DNA of 8,167 nucleotides, from positions 1 through 8,167 of the forward strand of contig JAJQHF010000150.1 in NCBI GenBank assembly GCA_021199975.1, read 5' to 3'. A program made the position numbers and the translations under genes. Origin of the DNA: Candidatus Gastranaerophilales bacterium (GTDB lineage: Bacteria; Cyanobacteriota; Vampirovibrionia; Gastranaerophilales; Gastranaerophilaceae). The notes under the pieces are model-generated. The model had not been told where the DNA came from and ran no database searches. It was given only the letters and a program-made list of their open reading frames with translations. Positions 1 through 7,276 of the stretch are shown here, in pieces (position 1 is the first letter of the stretch; the number at the start of each line of letters is the position of its first letter).

Positions 1-2258
1 ATATAAGATATTTTAAAATTATTTTCATCAAGTTTATTTAAATCAATCATTTTAGAGTCCTCAAAAACCGCTAATGCGCACTCTACGGTTTCTTCCGTTA
101 CAGATAAAGCCTTTGCCGCTCTAGTTAAATTTATAATTCCGCTTAAATTAGAAAGAGCATATTTTATCATGCCTGACAGCTTTGCAATCAAATTATCCGT
201 ACCTATTTCGGATATATTAAAATTCATGAGATGTATTATATCCGGCTTTACTTCTTTTAATATTTTATAAAAATCCTCTTTTATAGCAGGTATATCAAAA
301 AACATTATCTGTTCTATATCAGAAGGAATGTTATTTTTTGAAAAAACTTTCTTTTGTATTTCATCAGGCAATTTAAGTTGAGTCGCTAAAGCAGTATTTT
401 CAATATAAATAGCAGTCATTTTTTTTGTAGATGTAATATAATCGAATACTTGAGGCAGAATGTTTTTTTTATTTCTGTGGTCAAGAATTTTTATCTCGCA
501 ATTATTTTTAAGTTTAATAAATTCAGAATGAACATCCTCAATCATTAATTGGACAACAGTATTGTTATTAAAGGTATTTAATCTTAAAGAAAATAATAAA
601 TCCAAATTAGAATCAGTTGGAAGGTTAAAGTCGGGGCAGTTCCATTTTACGCATTCAAACGGTATATTTTCCTTTGATATAAACATTTTAAGGTGATTAT
701 TATTTTGCCCCATCATTTTAAAATTACTCAATACAGCTTCATTCATAACAAATAAAGGAGAAGGATTAGCAGCTCCAAAAGGCTGAAGTTTATCAATAAT
801 TTTTACTGTTTCAATATTAATATCCGAAGGTGACAGTTCCATATCCGCATTAATTGTAATACTATTAAAATCGATATTTTGAGAAAATTCATCAATAGTT
901 GAGTTTAGTATTTTTTTAAAGTTATCAAAAGAAATTTTATTTTCGTCAAAAGAAAATCCCGCCGCCATTTTATGACCGCCAAAGCCGAGAAATAAATCTT
1001 TATGCTGTGATAAAACCGAGTGAATATTTAAATTTTGAATACTTCTGCAAGAACATCTGATGATATTTGAAGAATTTGCATCCTTTGTCATAAGAAAAAC
1101 AGGTTTATTAAAATTCTCTACAAGCTTGGAGGCCACAATTCCTATGATTCCTATATGCCAGTCAGGATTAAATAATACAATGCTTTTTTTGTTCTCCGAA
1201 GCATTTTTTGAATACATCATAACAGCATTTTTAAAGGTTTCGTCGCATAATTCCTGCCTTAATTTATTCAAATCATTAAGAGTTTCAATGGTTTTATCAA
1301 GTTCTTCATCATTATCGGAAACTAAAAGATTTATGGCAGTATCAGGGGCTTCAAGTCTGCCTGCGGCATTAAGCCTCGGGACAATGGTATATGCAATATT
1401 ATCGGAGGTAACAGCTGAAATATCTTCTAATCCTGAGGATTTTAATAATTTTTGAATTCCCTTATGTTTTCCGTTTCTTATTAATTCAAGACCCATTGCA
1501 GCGATAGAACGGTTTTCGCCTAATAATTCAACAACATCTCCGATTGTACCGACACAAGCAAGAGGAAGAATTTCATATACAAAATCTTCAGAATTATATT
1601 CTTCTAAAAGCTTGCATGCCAGCTTAAAAGCGACTCCGGCACCTGCAAGATAATTAAGGCTTTGAAGTTCTTCGACCGATAATGCAGGATTAACGGAATC
1701 AGCAGCCTTAGGGTTAATAATGGCAAAAGCGTCAGGCAGAATTTCAGGTGCTTCATGGTGGTCTGTAATTATAATATCCGTTTTAAAACCTTTTGCAAAA
1801 TTTACCTCCGCAGAATTTGAAATTCCGCAATCAACGGTAATTATTAAACGTGATTTTTTCTTAGATATTATTTTAACTAAAGCGCCTGTATTAAGACCAT
1901 GACTTTCGATGTTTCTGTCGGGAAGGTAAAAATCGGCATCGGCGCCTATTTTTTTTAAAGTTAAAAATAACAGCGCCGTTGATGTTACTCCATCTGCATC
2001 AAAATCACCGTAAACAGTAATGTGTTCTTTTTTTTCTATTGCTGATTTTATACGTTCAACTGATTTTTGCATATCTTTGAAGATATCAGGATTTGAAAAT
2101 TTTGCTTTAAGAGGATTAAGGAAATTAATTATTTTTTCTTTAGTGTCTATCCCCCTATTTTTAAGCAATAAAGCAAGAACTCTGCTTCCGCCGCAGAATT
2201 CAAGCAAATTATCATCTATTGTATTATCTTTAATTTTCCATTTCTTCGGAATTGCCAT
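1..2258 (-). CDS. recJ: Single-stranded-DNA-specific 5'-3' exonuclease RecJ (3' end beyond window)
   Basis: RecJ is a cytoplasmic Mn/Mg-dependent nuclease that digests single-stranded DNA 5' to 3' in recombinational and mismatch repair. The frame is open from the ATG at 2258 for 752 codons and leaves the window without a stop. DHH-family motifs are clear: YGDFDADG (about residues 83-90), VDCG (142-145), TDHH (165-168), INPK (181-184), GTIGD (237-241) and PRLNAAGRL (294-302). The DHHA1 part has WHIGIIGIVASKL (367-379) and GFGGHKMAAG (425-434). An OB-fold-like segment follows (about 470-580), then a C-terminal extension ending in a winged-helix-like stretch, as in long RecJ proteins of Firmicutes type (Bacillus RecJ is near 785 residues), so probably only a few residues are missing. 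The start is 17 nt after the preceding stop. The only SD-like AGGA (2276-2273) is 14 nt from the ATG, which is long, so coupling to the upstream gene is plausible. No frameshift was seen. Confidence 0.95.
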   Translation of the reverse strand, partial: MAIPKKWKIKDNTIDDNLLEFCGGSRVLALLLKNRGIDTKEKIINFLNPLKAKFSNPDIFKDMQKSVERIKSAIEKKEHITVYGDFDADGVTSTALLFLTLKKIGADADFYLPDRNIESHGLNTGALVKIISKKKSRLIITVDCGISNSAEVNFAKGFKTDIIITDHHEAPEILPDAFAIINPKAADSVNPALSVEELQSLNYLAGAGVAFKLACKLLEEYNSEDFVYEILPLACVGTIGDVVELLGENRSIAAMGLELIRNGKHKGIQKLLKSSGLEDISAVTSDNIAYTIVPRLNAAGRLEAPDTAINLLVSDNDEELDKTIETLNDLNKLRQELCDETFKNAVMMYSKNASENKKSIVLFNPDWHIGIIGIVASKLVENFNKPVFLMTKDANSSNIIRCSCRSIQNLNIHSVLSQHKDLFLGFGGHKMAAGFSFDENKISFDNFKKILNSTIDEFSQNIDFNSITINADMELSPSDINIETVKIIDKLQPFGAANPSPLFVMNEAVLSNFKMMGQNNNHLKMFISKENIPFECVKWNCPDFNLPTDSNLDLLFSLRLNTFNNNTVVQLMIEDVHSEFIKLKNNCEIKILDHRNKKNILPQVFDYITSTKKMTAIYIENTALATQLKLPDEIQKKVFSKNNIPSDIEQIMFFDIPAIKEDFYKILKEVKPDIIHLMNFNISEIGTDNLIAKLSGMIKYALSNLSGIINLTRAAKALSVTEETVECALAVFEDSKMIDLNKLDENNFKISY

Positions 2259-2275
2259 AAAAAAGAATTATTTCC

Positions 2276-2704
2276 TTAATCTTTAAAATCGTCTTTTGTA
2301 TCATCAAAAAAGTCCTGCTGTTCAAGCTCTTTTTTCAATTCTTCAATATCTTTATCTTCTTTTATTTTATCGATAACAATTTTAGCCATTTCTTTAGCAA
2401 TAATTTTTTGAGTTTCCGGCGGCGAATTTTGAAGCATATTAATAGCGGCACGAACAGTTCTGTCTATATCATACCACCTTGAATTTGCTCTTGTATCCAT
2501 TCCTTCTTCAACAGCTTCAATAATTTCATTAACATCAGTATATTCGCTGAAGGCAAGATTATGTTCAACGATTATTTTTATTAAATTAAGAGCAACTTTA
2601 ATCTGTGTTTCATCATCAGAAGCTTCAAGAGTTTTCATTGAACGTGATAAGATAGGATCTTTATCATACCATCTTCGATTTCTTGCATTGTATTCTTCAC
2701 TCAT
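2276..2704 (-). CDS. Uncharacterised protein with two RWYDxD repeats
   Basis: I do not recognise a characterised family for this 142-residue, charged, probably cytoplasmic protein. It has no signal peptide, membrane segment or cysteine. It is built from two copies of a unit of about 38 residues starting RWYD: residues 11-48 and 76-113, offset by 65. About 13 positions are identical, including R-W-Y-D-x-D, a Leu, a Ser, E-T-Q, an Ala and K-I. Each unit looks like an aromatic cap followed by two amphipathic helices. The C-terminus (about 114-142) is an acidic/basic helix ending in a run of Asp. Start: GAGAGG (2715-2710) lies 5 nt before the ATG, in the 14-nt gap after fixX. It sits between fixX and recJ in the same orientation, so it is probably cotranscribed, but the context does not fix a function. 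Coding status is supported by the good SD, the repeat conservation and the tight packing. Confidence 0.85.
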   Translation of the reverse strand: MSEEYNARNRRWYDKDPILSRSMKTLEASDDETQIKVALNLIKIIVEHNLAFSEYTDVNEIIEAVEEGMDTRANSRWYDIDRTVRAAINMLQNSPPETQKIIAKEMAKIVIDKIKEDKDIEELKKELEQQDFFDDTKDDFKD

Positions 2705-2718
2705 ATAAACCTCTCTTA

Positions 2719-2994
2719 CTAGCCTTTCTTAAATTTTACACCGCATTCAACTTCAGGATAGCGCCACAAAATATTTTTTTTATCACAAGCTATTTTACAC
2801 GCTCCGCATTCAAGACAGTTTTCGTATCTTACAGTCATTAAACATTTTTCTTCATTCCATTCATATACACACGCAGGGCAAATAAAAGTACAAGGCTTTT
2901 CTTTACATCGCATGCAGATATCATTATCAACCGTTAAATGACTTTCTTTTTCCTTATTATATTTTAAAGTTGCTAATTTTTCATTAATATTCAT
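2719..2994 (-). CDS. fixX: FixX-like ferredoxin with two predicted [4Fe-4S] sites
   Basis: FixX is the ferredoxin-like partner of FixC and corresponds to the iron-sulfur domain of ETF:quinone oxidoreductase. The start chosen is the ATG at 2994, giving 91 residues beginning MNINEKL, close to the usual FixX N-terminus, and overlapping the fixC stop as ATGA. An in-frame ATG at 3006 would add MFRK, but it has a GGAG only 2 nt away and a larger overlap. From the 2994 start, C27-x2-C30-x4-C35-x3-C39-P and C60-x2-C63-x2-C66-x3-C70 could hold two clusters. In ETF-QO-type proteins the equivalents of C39, C60, C63 and C66 bind the single cluster; the extra Cys set resembles two-cluster FixX of anaerobes (E. 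coli FixX has only one). Asp71 follows C70 where Pro is usual. Other Cys are at 42, 51 and 84. The C-terminal pattern NILWRYP...CGVKFKKG matches the family ending (NIEWNYP...GVSYKFG type). Confidence 0.9.
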   Translation of the reverse strand: MNINEKLATLKYNKEKESHLTVDNDICMRCKEKPCTFICPACVYEWNEEKCLMTVRYENCLECGACKIACDKKNILWRYPEVECGVKFKKG

Positions 2995-4286
2995 TTTTCT
3001 AAACATTTCTCCATTGCAAATAGCCCCAATGGTACTGATTTAAAGGCTGCACCGCTTTTTATAATTTTTGATAAAAATTTACGATACTTAATGTGTTTTG
3101 GAATTTCATCAGCTGATGAAATCACTTCAAAAAATTCGCATGCTAATTCAGGGTATAAAGACGTAATTACATTTATATGTTTTTTTAAAAAAGAAATTGT
3201 ATTATTGTGAGTTTTCAAATCTTTTATAATTATGCTGTTTTTAAGTTTTTTATAATACAAAGACAATGTAGAAGCGGAAAAATCTCCTTTATCCAGTGCA
3301 AAAATTGCCGTTTCTGCGGCAAGCTTACCGCTAAGCATAGCAAGATTTGTTCCTTCAAAATGAATATTATTTACAAAACCTGCGGCATCTCCTGCTATCA
3401 TAACTCTGTTATCATATACTTTCGGTATAAAATCAAAACTGCCTTCAGGTATCATATGTGCGGAATATTCAACAAGCTCCACTTCTTTTATAAACGGCGC
3501 AATTGAAGGATGTTCTTTTAATTCGTCAAGAAGTTCATATGGTTTTAATTTACTTTTCTTTAATTCATCAAGAGATATGCCGTATCCTAAAGAAATTGTA
3601 TCTTTATTTGTATACATAAACCCCATTGCAAACATGTCTTTTAAAGGTCCGCCCAAAATTTTTGCGGCTATACCTTCATTTTCATCAACGTTAAATCTGT
3701 CATTTATCCGCTCCTTAGGAAGTTTATAAACTTCTTTAACGTTTAATGTGACATTATTGTCTTTTATTTCTTTTCTCAATCCAATTTGCTTTGCAAGTAA
3801 TGAATTGACCCCGTCAGCAATAATTATTATATTACCGTAAAATTTTTCAAAGGAGGTCTTAATTCCTACGATTTTGCCGTTTTCAATTAAAAGTTCTTTA
3901 ACTAAAGTTTTCGGCGCAAAATAAACACCCTCTTTTTGAGCCTGTTCGACACACCAATTATCCCATTTTGAACGTATTACCGTAAAAGCTTTATATGCTC
4001 CCTTAGATGAGTACCTGTATGAAAATTGAGAGGAATTGTAATCAGTAAGCATAAAGATTTTGTGTTCTGTTACCGCCCTTTCAACAGGTGCTGTTTTCCA
4101 AAATTCGGGAAAAATTTCAGCCGTCTGTTTTGCATAAATACAGCCGCCGAACATATTTTTATCACCTGCATTATCAGCTCTATCTACAAGTAAAACTTTT
4201 TTGCCTGCTCTAGCCAGTGTAATTGCCGCACTAACACCTGCGGGTCCTGCCCCTATAACTATTACTTCTATTTTATTTTCTTCCAT
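2991..4286 (-). CDS. fixC: FixC-like flavoprotein, ETF:quinone oxidoreductase family
   Basis: FixC is an FAD-containing dehydrogenase of the ETF-QO/geranylgeranyl reductase superfamily. With FixX it takes electrons from the FixAB flavoprotein and passes them to quinone or another acceptor. The 431 residues agree with the usual length (E. coli FixC 428). The Rossmann FAD motif GAGPAG is at residues 12-17, with VDR (34-36) at the end of the second strand. ADGVNS (157-162) and GDAAGF (299-304) are the further FAD-contact motifs. EYSAHMIPEG (273-282) is a FixC/ETF-QO signature. There is no signal peptide or clear transmembrane helix; membrane association would be peripheral. AGGG (4297-4294) lies 7 nt before the ATG. 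It is the first gene of the minus-strand operon, and its stop overlaps fixX by 4 nt. fixA and fixB are absent from the window, so the physiological donor is not shown here. Confidence 0.93.
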   Translation of the reverse strand: MEENKIEVIVIGAGPAGVSAAITLARAGKKVLLVDRADNAGDKNMFGGCIYAKQTAEIFPEFWKTAPVERAVTEHKIFMLTDYNSSQFSYRYSSKGAYKAFTVIRSKWDNWCVEQAQKEGVYFAPKTLVKELLIENGKIVGIKTSFEKFYGNIIIIADGVNSLLAKQIGLRKEIKDNNVTLNVKEVYKLPKERINDRFNVDENEGIAAKILGGPLKDMFAMGFMYTNKDTISLGYGISLDELKKSKLKPYELLDELKEHPSIAPFIKEVELVEYSAHMIPEGSFDFIPKVYDNRVMIAGDAAGFVNNIHFEGTNLAMLSGKLAAETAIFALDKGDFSASTLSLYYKKLKNSIIIKDLKTHNNTISFLKKHINVITSLYPELACEFFEVISSADEIPKHIKYRKFLSKIIKSGAAFKSVPLGLFAMEKCLEK

Positions 4287-4303
4287 AAATACACCCTGAA
4301 AAT

Positions 4304-4333
4304 ATTATACATTCTATTTTTAGCTTAATGCAA
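4304..4333 (-). promoter_or_regulatory. Predicted sigma-70-type promoter of fixC operon
   Basis: On the minus strand a perfect TATAAT -10 (4309-4304) is preceded after 18 nt by TTGCAT (4333-4328), a partial match to the -35. Transcription would begin near 4297, giving a leader of about 11 nt that carries the AGGG ribosome site. The -10 is strong and the -35 weak. This is a prediction from sequence only. Confidence 0.55.
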
Positions 4334-4380
4334 ATATTAATACATTATAAAATAAATTGAAAATAAAAAAGCTATACATT
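4307..4380. repeat. Three evenly spaced ATACATT heptamers in the divergent promoter region
   Basis: ATACATT occurs at 4307-4313, 4340-4346 and 4374-4380, with start-to-start spacing of 33 and 34 bp. The first overlaps the fixC -10 and the third overlaps the start of the amidase -10. The spacing is close to three helical turns, as for sites bound by a shared regulator. In DNA this AT-rich the match could be fortuitous, so it is offered only as a candidate operator set. Confidence 0.3.
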
Positions 4381-4385
4381 AATAT
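4357..4385 (+). promoter_or_regulatory. Predicted sigma-70-type promoter of the amidase gene, possibly leaderless
   Basis: TTGAAA (4357-4362), a 17-nt spacer and TAATAT (4380-4385) make a good consensus promoter. The expected transcript start is about 4391-4393, at the ATG (4392). No purine-rich Shine-Dalgarno sequence precedes the ATG, consistent with a leaderless mRNA. TATACA (4373-4378) is an alternative -10 and would give only a short leader. A 5-bp inverted repeat CTATA/TATAG (4372-4376 and 4385-4389) overlaps the -10 and could be an operator or chance. Confidence 0.5.
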
Positions 4386-4391
4386 ATAGTT

Positions 4392-5798
4392 ATGTATAGA
4401 AACATAATATTAACATTAATTTATTTTTTATTAATTATAAATACTGCTTTTGCAAAAATTGATGTTGTACATCCTTCATCTTCTCAGGTTACAATTAACG
4501 CTTCATCAGTTTTTTTTACAGGCAATACAGATAAAGGAAGCAGTTTTTATATAAATTCAACTCCTGTAAAACTTTGGAATAATAGCTTTTTTGTCCATGT
4601 CGTACCATTGGAATATGGAAAAAACATTATAAAATTAACCTCAAAACACAACGGTAAAACAGAAGAAGCTGCATACACAATAATAAGAAACAAGCCGGCA
4701 GGCGGAAATACCTCAAAGACTTTGCAATACATAACTAAGAATGACGATGAAGTATTATATACTAAAACAATAAAAGAAAATGCGACAATAAGAGAAAAAG
4801 CCTCCTCTTCTTCAAAAAGAGTTGTCGATTTACCTTTAAATGTTGTTTTATATTTAGACGGGCAGCAGGGTGATTACTATAAAATAGCTGAGCAGGGAAA
4901 TTTTTGGATACATAAGTCAAATATAAAAGAGCCTGTTTCAATGAAATCAAAAATGCCGGCTAAATTAAAGAAACAGAAATTTTACTCTGATAAATTATAT
5001 GACTATACAAAATTTTATTTATCTCATCCCGTTTTATATACTTTAGAACAAAACGGAAACAGTATAATATTAACTTTATACGGTGTCGATACAAAAGACA
5101 GTGAAGGAAATACGCAGCCCTTTTATACATACAAGTTTAATTATGATACTGCAATATTAGGTTATGACTGCTATTATGATGACAGCAGCCTGATTTTTCG
5201 AAGGGCAAAACTTCCTGAAACCATTGATGAAGAAATGCCTTTAAAAGAATTGAAAATATTTGTTGATGCGGGTCATGGCGGTTACGAAAAAGGAGCTGTC
5301 GGTCCTTCAAGAGTTAATGAAAAAGATATAAATTTAGATATAAGCAGGTATTTAGTACAATATTTAAAAGATGCAGGGGCTGATGTTATTATTTCAAGGA
5401 GTGATGACAGTAGAATAGGTCTATATGAAAGAGTAAAAATTGCTAAGGATAATAATGCACTTATATCGGTAAGTATTCATAATAACTCGCTTCCAAACGG
5501 CAAGAATCCATACGAAACACACGGAACAGAAGTACATTATTACAACGAAAACGCAAAATTATTATCAGAAATAATAAATATTAATCTTTCAAATGATTTA
5601 AACCTCAAAAATAACGGTGTACATAAATCAAGTTTTGCACTTAACCGCTCTACAAATCCTGTCTCTGTCCTTGTTGAATGCGCATATATGATAAATCCTG
5701 AAGAATATATTTTGCTTCAAAATGAAGAATTTAAGAAAAATATTGCAAAATCTATAAAAAATAGTATAGAAAAATACATAATTCAAATAAAAAATTAA
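4392..5798 (+). CDS. Secreted N-acetylmuramoyl-L-alanine amidase (Amidase_3) with SH3-like domain
   Basis: This is a zinc amidase that cleaves the lactyl-L-alanine bond between glycan and stem peptide of peptidoglycan, acting outside the cytoplasmic membrane in cell separation or wall turnover. Length is 468 residues. Residues 1-21 form a signal peptide: a short n-region, the hydrophobic core IILTLIYFLLII and an AFA cleavage site, with no lipobox. Residues about 23-100 look like a beta-sandwich (Glucodextran_B/Big-like). About 123-180 is a bacterial SH3-like domain (NATIREKAS...LPLNVVLYL...GDYYKI...WIHKSNI). About 195-275 is a beta-rich segment that may be AMIN-like. The catalytic domain is about 286-465: VDAGHGG (zinc His295), zinc Glu310, SIHNN (zinc His363) and VECAYM (catalytic Glu429). 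All are present, so the enzyme should be active. An in-frame TAA at 4380-4382 rules out an upstream ATG start, and no SD is visible. It is divergent from fixC and lies 48 nt upstream of gdhA with no terminator between, so read-through is possible. Confidence 0.92.
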   Translation: MYRNIILTLIYFLLIINTAFAKIDVVHPSSSQVTINASSVFFTGNTDKGSSFYINSTPVKLWNNSFFVHVVPLEYGKNIIKLTSKHNGKTEEAAYTIIRNKPAGGNTSKTLQYITKNDDEVLYTKTIKENATIREKASSSSKRVVDLPLNVVLYLDGQQGDYYKIAEQGNFWIHKSNIKEPVSMKSKMPAKLKKQKFYSDKLYDYTKFYLSHPVLYTLEQNGNSIILTLYGVDTKDSEGNTQPFYTYKFNYDTAILGYDCYYDDSSLIFRRAKLPETIDEEMPLKELKIFVDAGHGGYEKGAVGPSRVNEKDINLDISRYLVQYLKDAGADVIISRSDDSRIGLYERVKIAKDNNALISVSIHNNSLPNGKNPYETHGTEVHYYNENAKLLSEIININLSNDLNLKNNGVHKSSFALNRSTNPVSVLVECAYMINPEEYILLQNEEFKKNIAKSIKNSIEKYIIQIKN

Positions 5799-5804
5799 AA
5801 ATTA

Positions 5805-5813
5805 TGATATAAT
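5805..5813 (+). promoter_or_regulatory. Extended -10 promoter of gdhA
   Basis: TGATATAAT fits the extended -10 pattern TGnTATAAT exactly. It lies in the 48-nt gap between the amidase stop and gdhA. No good -35 is found at 16-18 nt, as is common for extended -10 promoters. The predicted start is near 5820, giving a leader of about 27 nt with GGAG (5836-5839) 7 nt before the gdhA ATG. Confidence 0.6.
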
Positions 5814-5846
5814 AAATACCCGAAAGCCGAAAAGTGGAGAAAGTTT

Positions 5847-7223
5847 ATGATTACGTGTGAAAAAGAAATTAAATCCGGTTACTTAAAAAAAGTAATAGAA
5901 GAAACGGAACAAAAAAACAGCAATGAGAAAGAATTTATTCAGGCATTAAAAGAAGTTTTGACTTCTTTGGAACCCGTAATAATAAAACATGAAAGTGAAT
6001 ATAAGAAAATCGGACTGCTTGAAAGATTGGTAGAACCCGAAAGAATTATATCATTTAGAGTTCCATGGGTGGATGATAACGGACAGGCTCAAGTAAACAG
6101 AGGATTTAGAGTACAATTTAACGGTGCAATAGGACCTTATAAAGGCGGTTTGAGATTTCATCCCAGCGTAAACCAAAGTATTATGAAATTTTTAGCATTT
6201 GAACAAATATTTAAAAATGCTTTAACAGGACTCCCAATAGGCGGAGGTAAAGGCGGAAGTGATTTCGACCCTAAAGGAAAATCAGATTTGGAAATTATGA
6301 GATTTTGCCAGAGCTTTATGAATGAACTTCAAAAACATATAGGTCAGGATGTAGACGTACCTGCAGGCGATATCGGTGTCGGGGGAAGAGAAATAGGCTA
6401 CTTATTCGGTCAATTCAGAAAGATAAGAAATACCTACGAAGCAGGTGTCCTGACAGGTAAAGGGCTTGAATACGGCGGTTCTTTAGCAAGAAAAGAAGCA
6501 ACCGGATACGGTTTAATGTATTTTATGAAGGAAATGCTTAAAGCTAATAATGAAACAGTTTCAGGCAAAACAGTTATTATCTCGGGAAGCGGAAATGTTG
6601 CAATTTATGCCTGCGAAAAAGCTCAGCAAATGGGTGCAAACGTTGTTGCTATGAGTGATTCATCAGGCTGTATATATGATAAAAACGGTATTAATCTTGA
6701 TGCAATAAAAGAAATTAAAGAAGTAAACAGAGGAAGAATAAAAGAATATCTAAAATATGAACCAACTGCCGAATATATTGAAAATGAAGGAGATATGCCT
6801 CCAATATATTCAATTAAAGCAGATATTGTACTTCCTTGCGCTACGCAGAATGATATATCTCTTGAAACGGCTAAAAAGCTTATTGAAAATGGAACCATTG
6901 CAATAGGAGAAGGTGCAAATATGCCCTGTACAAATGAAGCAGTTGAATATTTTGTAGCAAATAAAATTCTTTTAGCCCCCGGAAAAGCTGCTAATGCTGG
7001 CGGTGTTGCAACTTCTGCTTTAGAAATGAGCCAAAATTCTCTCCGTGCAGCCTGGTCATTTGAAGAGGTTGATAAAAAACTTGAAAATATTATGATTAAT
7101 ATATTTAACCAATGCGAAAAAGCGGACAAAGAATATAATTTAGGTATTAACTATGTCGCAGGCGCAAACATAGCTGCATTTAAGAAAATTTCAAACGCTA
7201 TGATTGCACAGGGGATAATTTAA
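5847..7223 (+). CDS. gdhA: Glutamate dehydrogenase, hexameric NADP-type
   Basis: This cytoplasmic enzyme interconverts 2-oxoglutarate plus ammonium and L-glutamate; NADP-type enzymes usually assimilate ammonium. The 458 residues match the small hexameric class (about 450). Substrate and catalytic motifs are GPYKGGLRFHPSV (97-109), LPIGGGKGG with catalytic Lys135 (129-137), and PAGDIGVGGREIGYL with catalytic Asp175 (172-186). The Rossmann motif is SGSGNVA (246-252), followed by SDSSG (270-274). This agrees with the E. coli NADP enzyme; the NAD-type Clostridium symbiosum enzyme has a GFGNVA motif followed by a SGPDG-like sequence. GGVATSALEMSQNS (385-398) is the conserved C-terminal signature. 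It has its own SD (GGAG, 7-nt spacing) and a predicted extended -10 promoter. It ends just before a bidirectional terminator and faces the DUF1292 gene. The cofactor assignment is by motif and untested. Confidence 0.96.
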   Translation: MITCEKEIKSGYLKKVIEETEQKNSNEKEFIQALKEVLTSLEPVIIKHESEYKKIGLLERLVEPERIISFRVPWVDDNGQAQVNRGFRVQFNGAIGPYKGGLRFHPSVNQSIMKFLAFEQIFKNALTGLPIGGGKGGSDFDPKGKSDLEIMRFCQSFMNELQKHIGQDVDVPAGDIGVGGREIGYLFGQFRKIRNTYEAGVLTGKGLEYGGSLARKEATGYGLMYFMKEMLKANNETVSGKTVIISGSGNVAIYACEKAQQMGANVVAMSDSSGCIYDKNGINLDAIKEIKEVNRGRIKEYLKYEPTAEYIENEGDMPPIYSIKADIVLPCATQNDISLETAKKLIENGTIAIGEGANMPCTNEAVEYFVANKILLAPGKAANAGGVATSALEMSQNSLRAAWSFEEVDKKLENIMINIFNQCEKADKEYNLGINYVAGANIAAFKKISNAMIAQGII

Positions 7224-7253
7224 TAGTATTAAACTAATAAAAAAAAGGTCTGT

Positions 7254-7276
7254 GAAATTTGTCTGAGAAAAATTTC
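7254..7276. other. Internal hairpin 1 of the inverted-repeat element
   Basis: GAAATTT (7254-7260) pairs perfectly with AAATTTC (7270-7276) around a 9-nt loop, GTCTGAGAA. The region also reads as a direct duplication: GTCTGTGAAATTT (7248-7260) followed at once by GTCTGAGAAAAATTT (7261-7275). The hairpin shares bases with the base of internal hairpin 2, so the two may compete. Confidence 0.5.

Noticed and set aside
1060..1455. Plus-strand open frame of 131 codons opposite recJ
   Set aside because: It lies wholly antisense to the conserved DHHA1 half of recJ, has Ser/Phe/Leu-rich composition typical of a complementary-strand shadow, and has no recognisable motif.
1..2258. Possibility that recJ is a broken gene because no full frame closes in the window
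   Set aside because: The frame is continuous for 752 codons with all motifs in order; it simply passes the window edge near the expected C-terminus.
3207..3506. Plus-strand open frame of 99 codons opposite fixC
   Set aside because: It is antisense to the conserved FAD-binding C-terminal part of fixC. Its Cys-rich, aromatic-rich translation has no coherent motif.
4287..4391. Riboswitch or small RNA in the divergent intergenic region
   Set aside because: At 105 bp of very AT-rich sequence with two promoters and no stable stem, there is no room or sign of a structured RNA.
6623..7129. Minus-strand open frame of 168 codons opposite gdhA
   Set aside because: It is antisense to the well-conserved NADP-binding domain of gdhA. 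Its length follows from the codon use of gdhA, and no domain or SD supports it.
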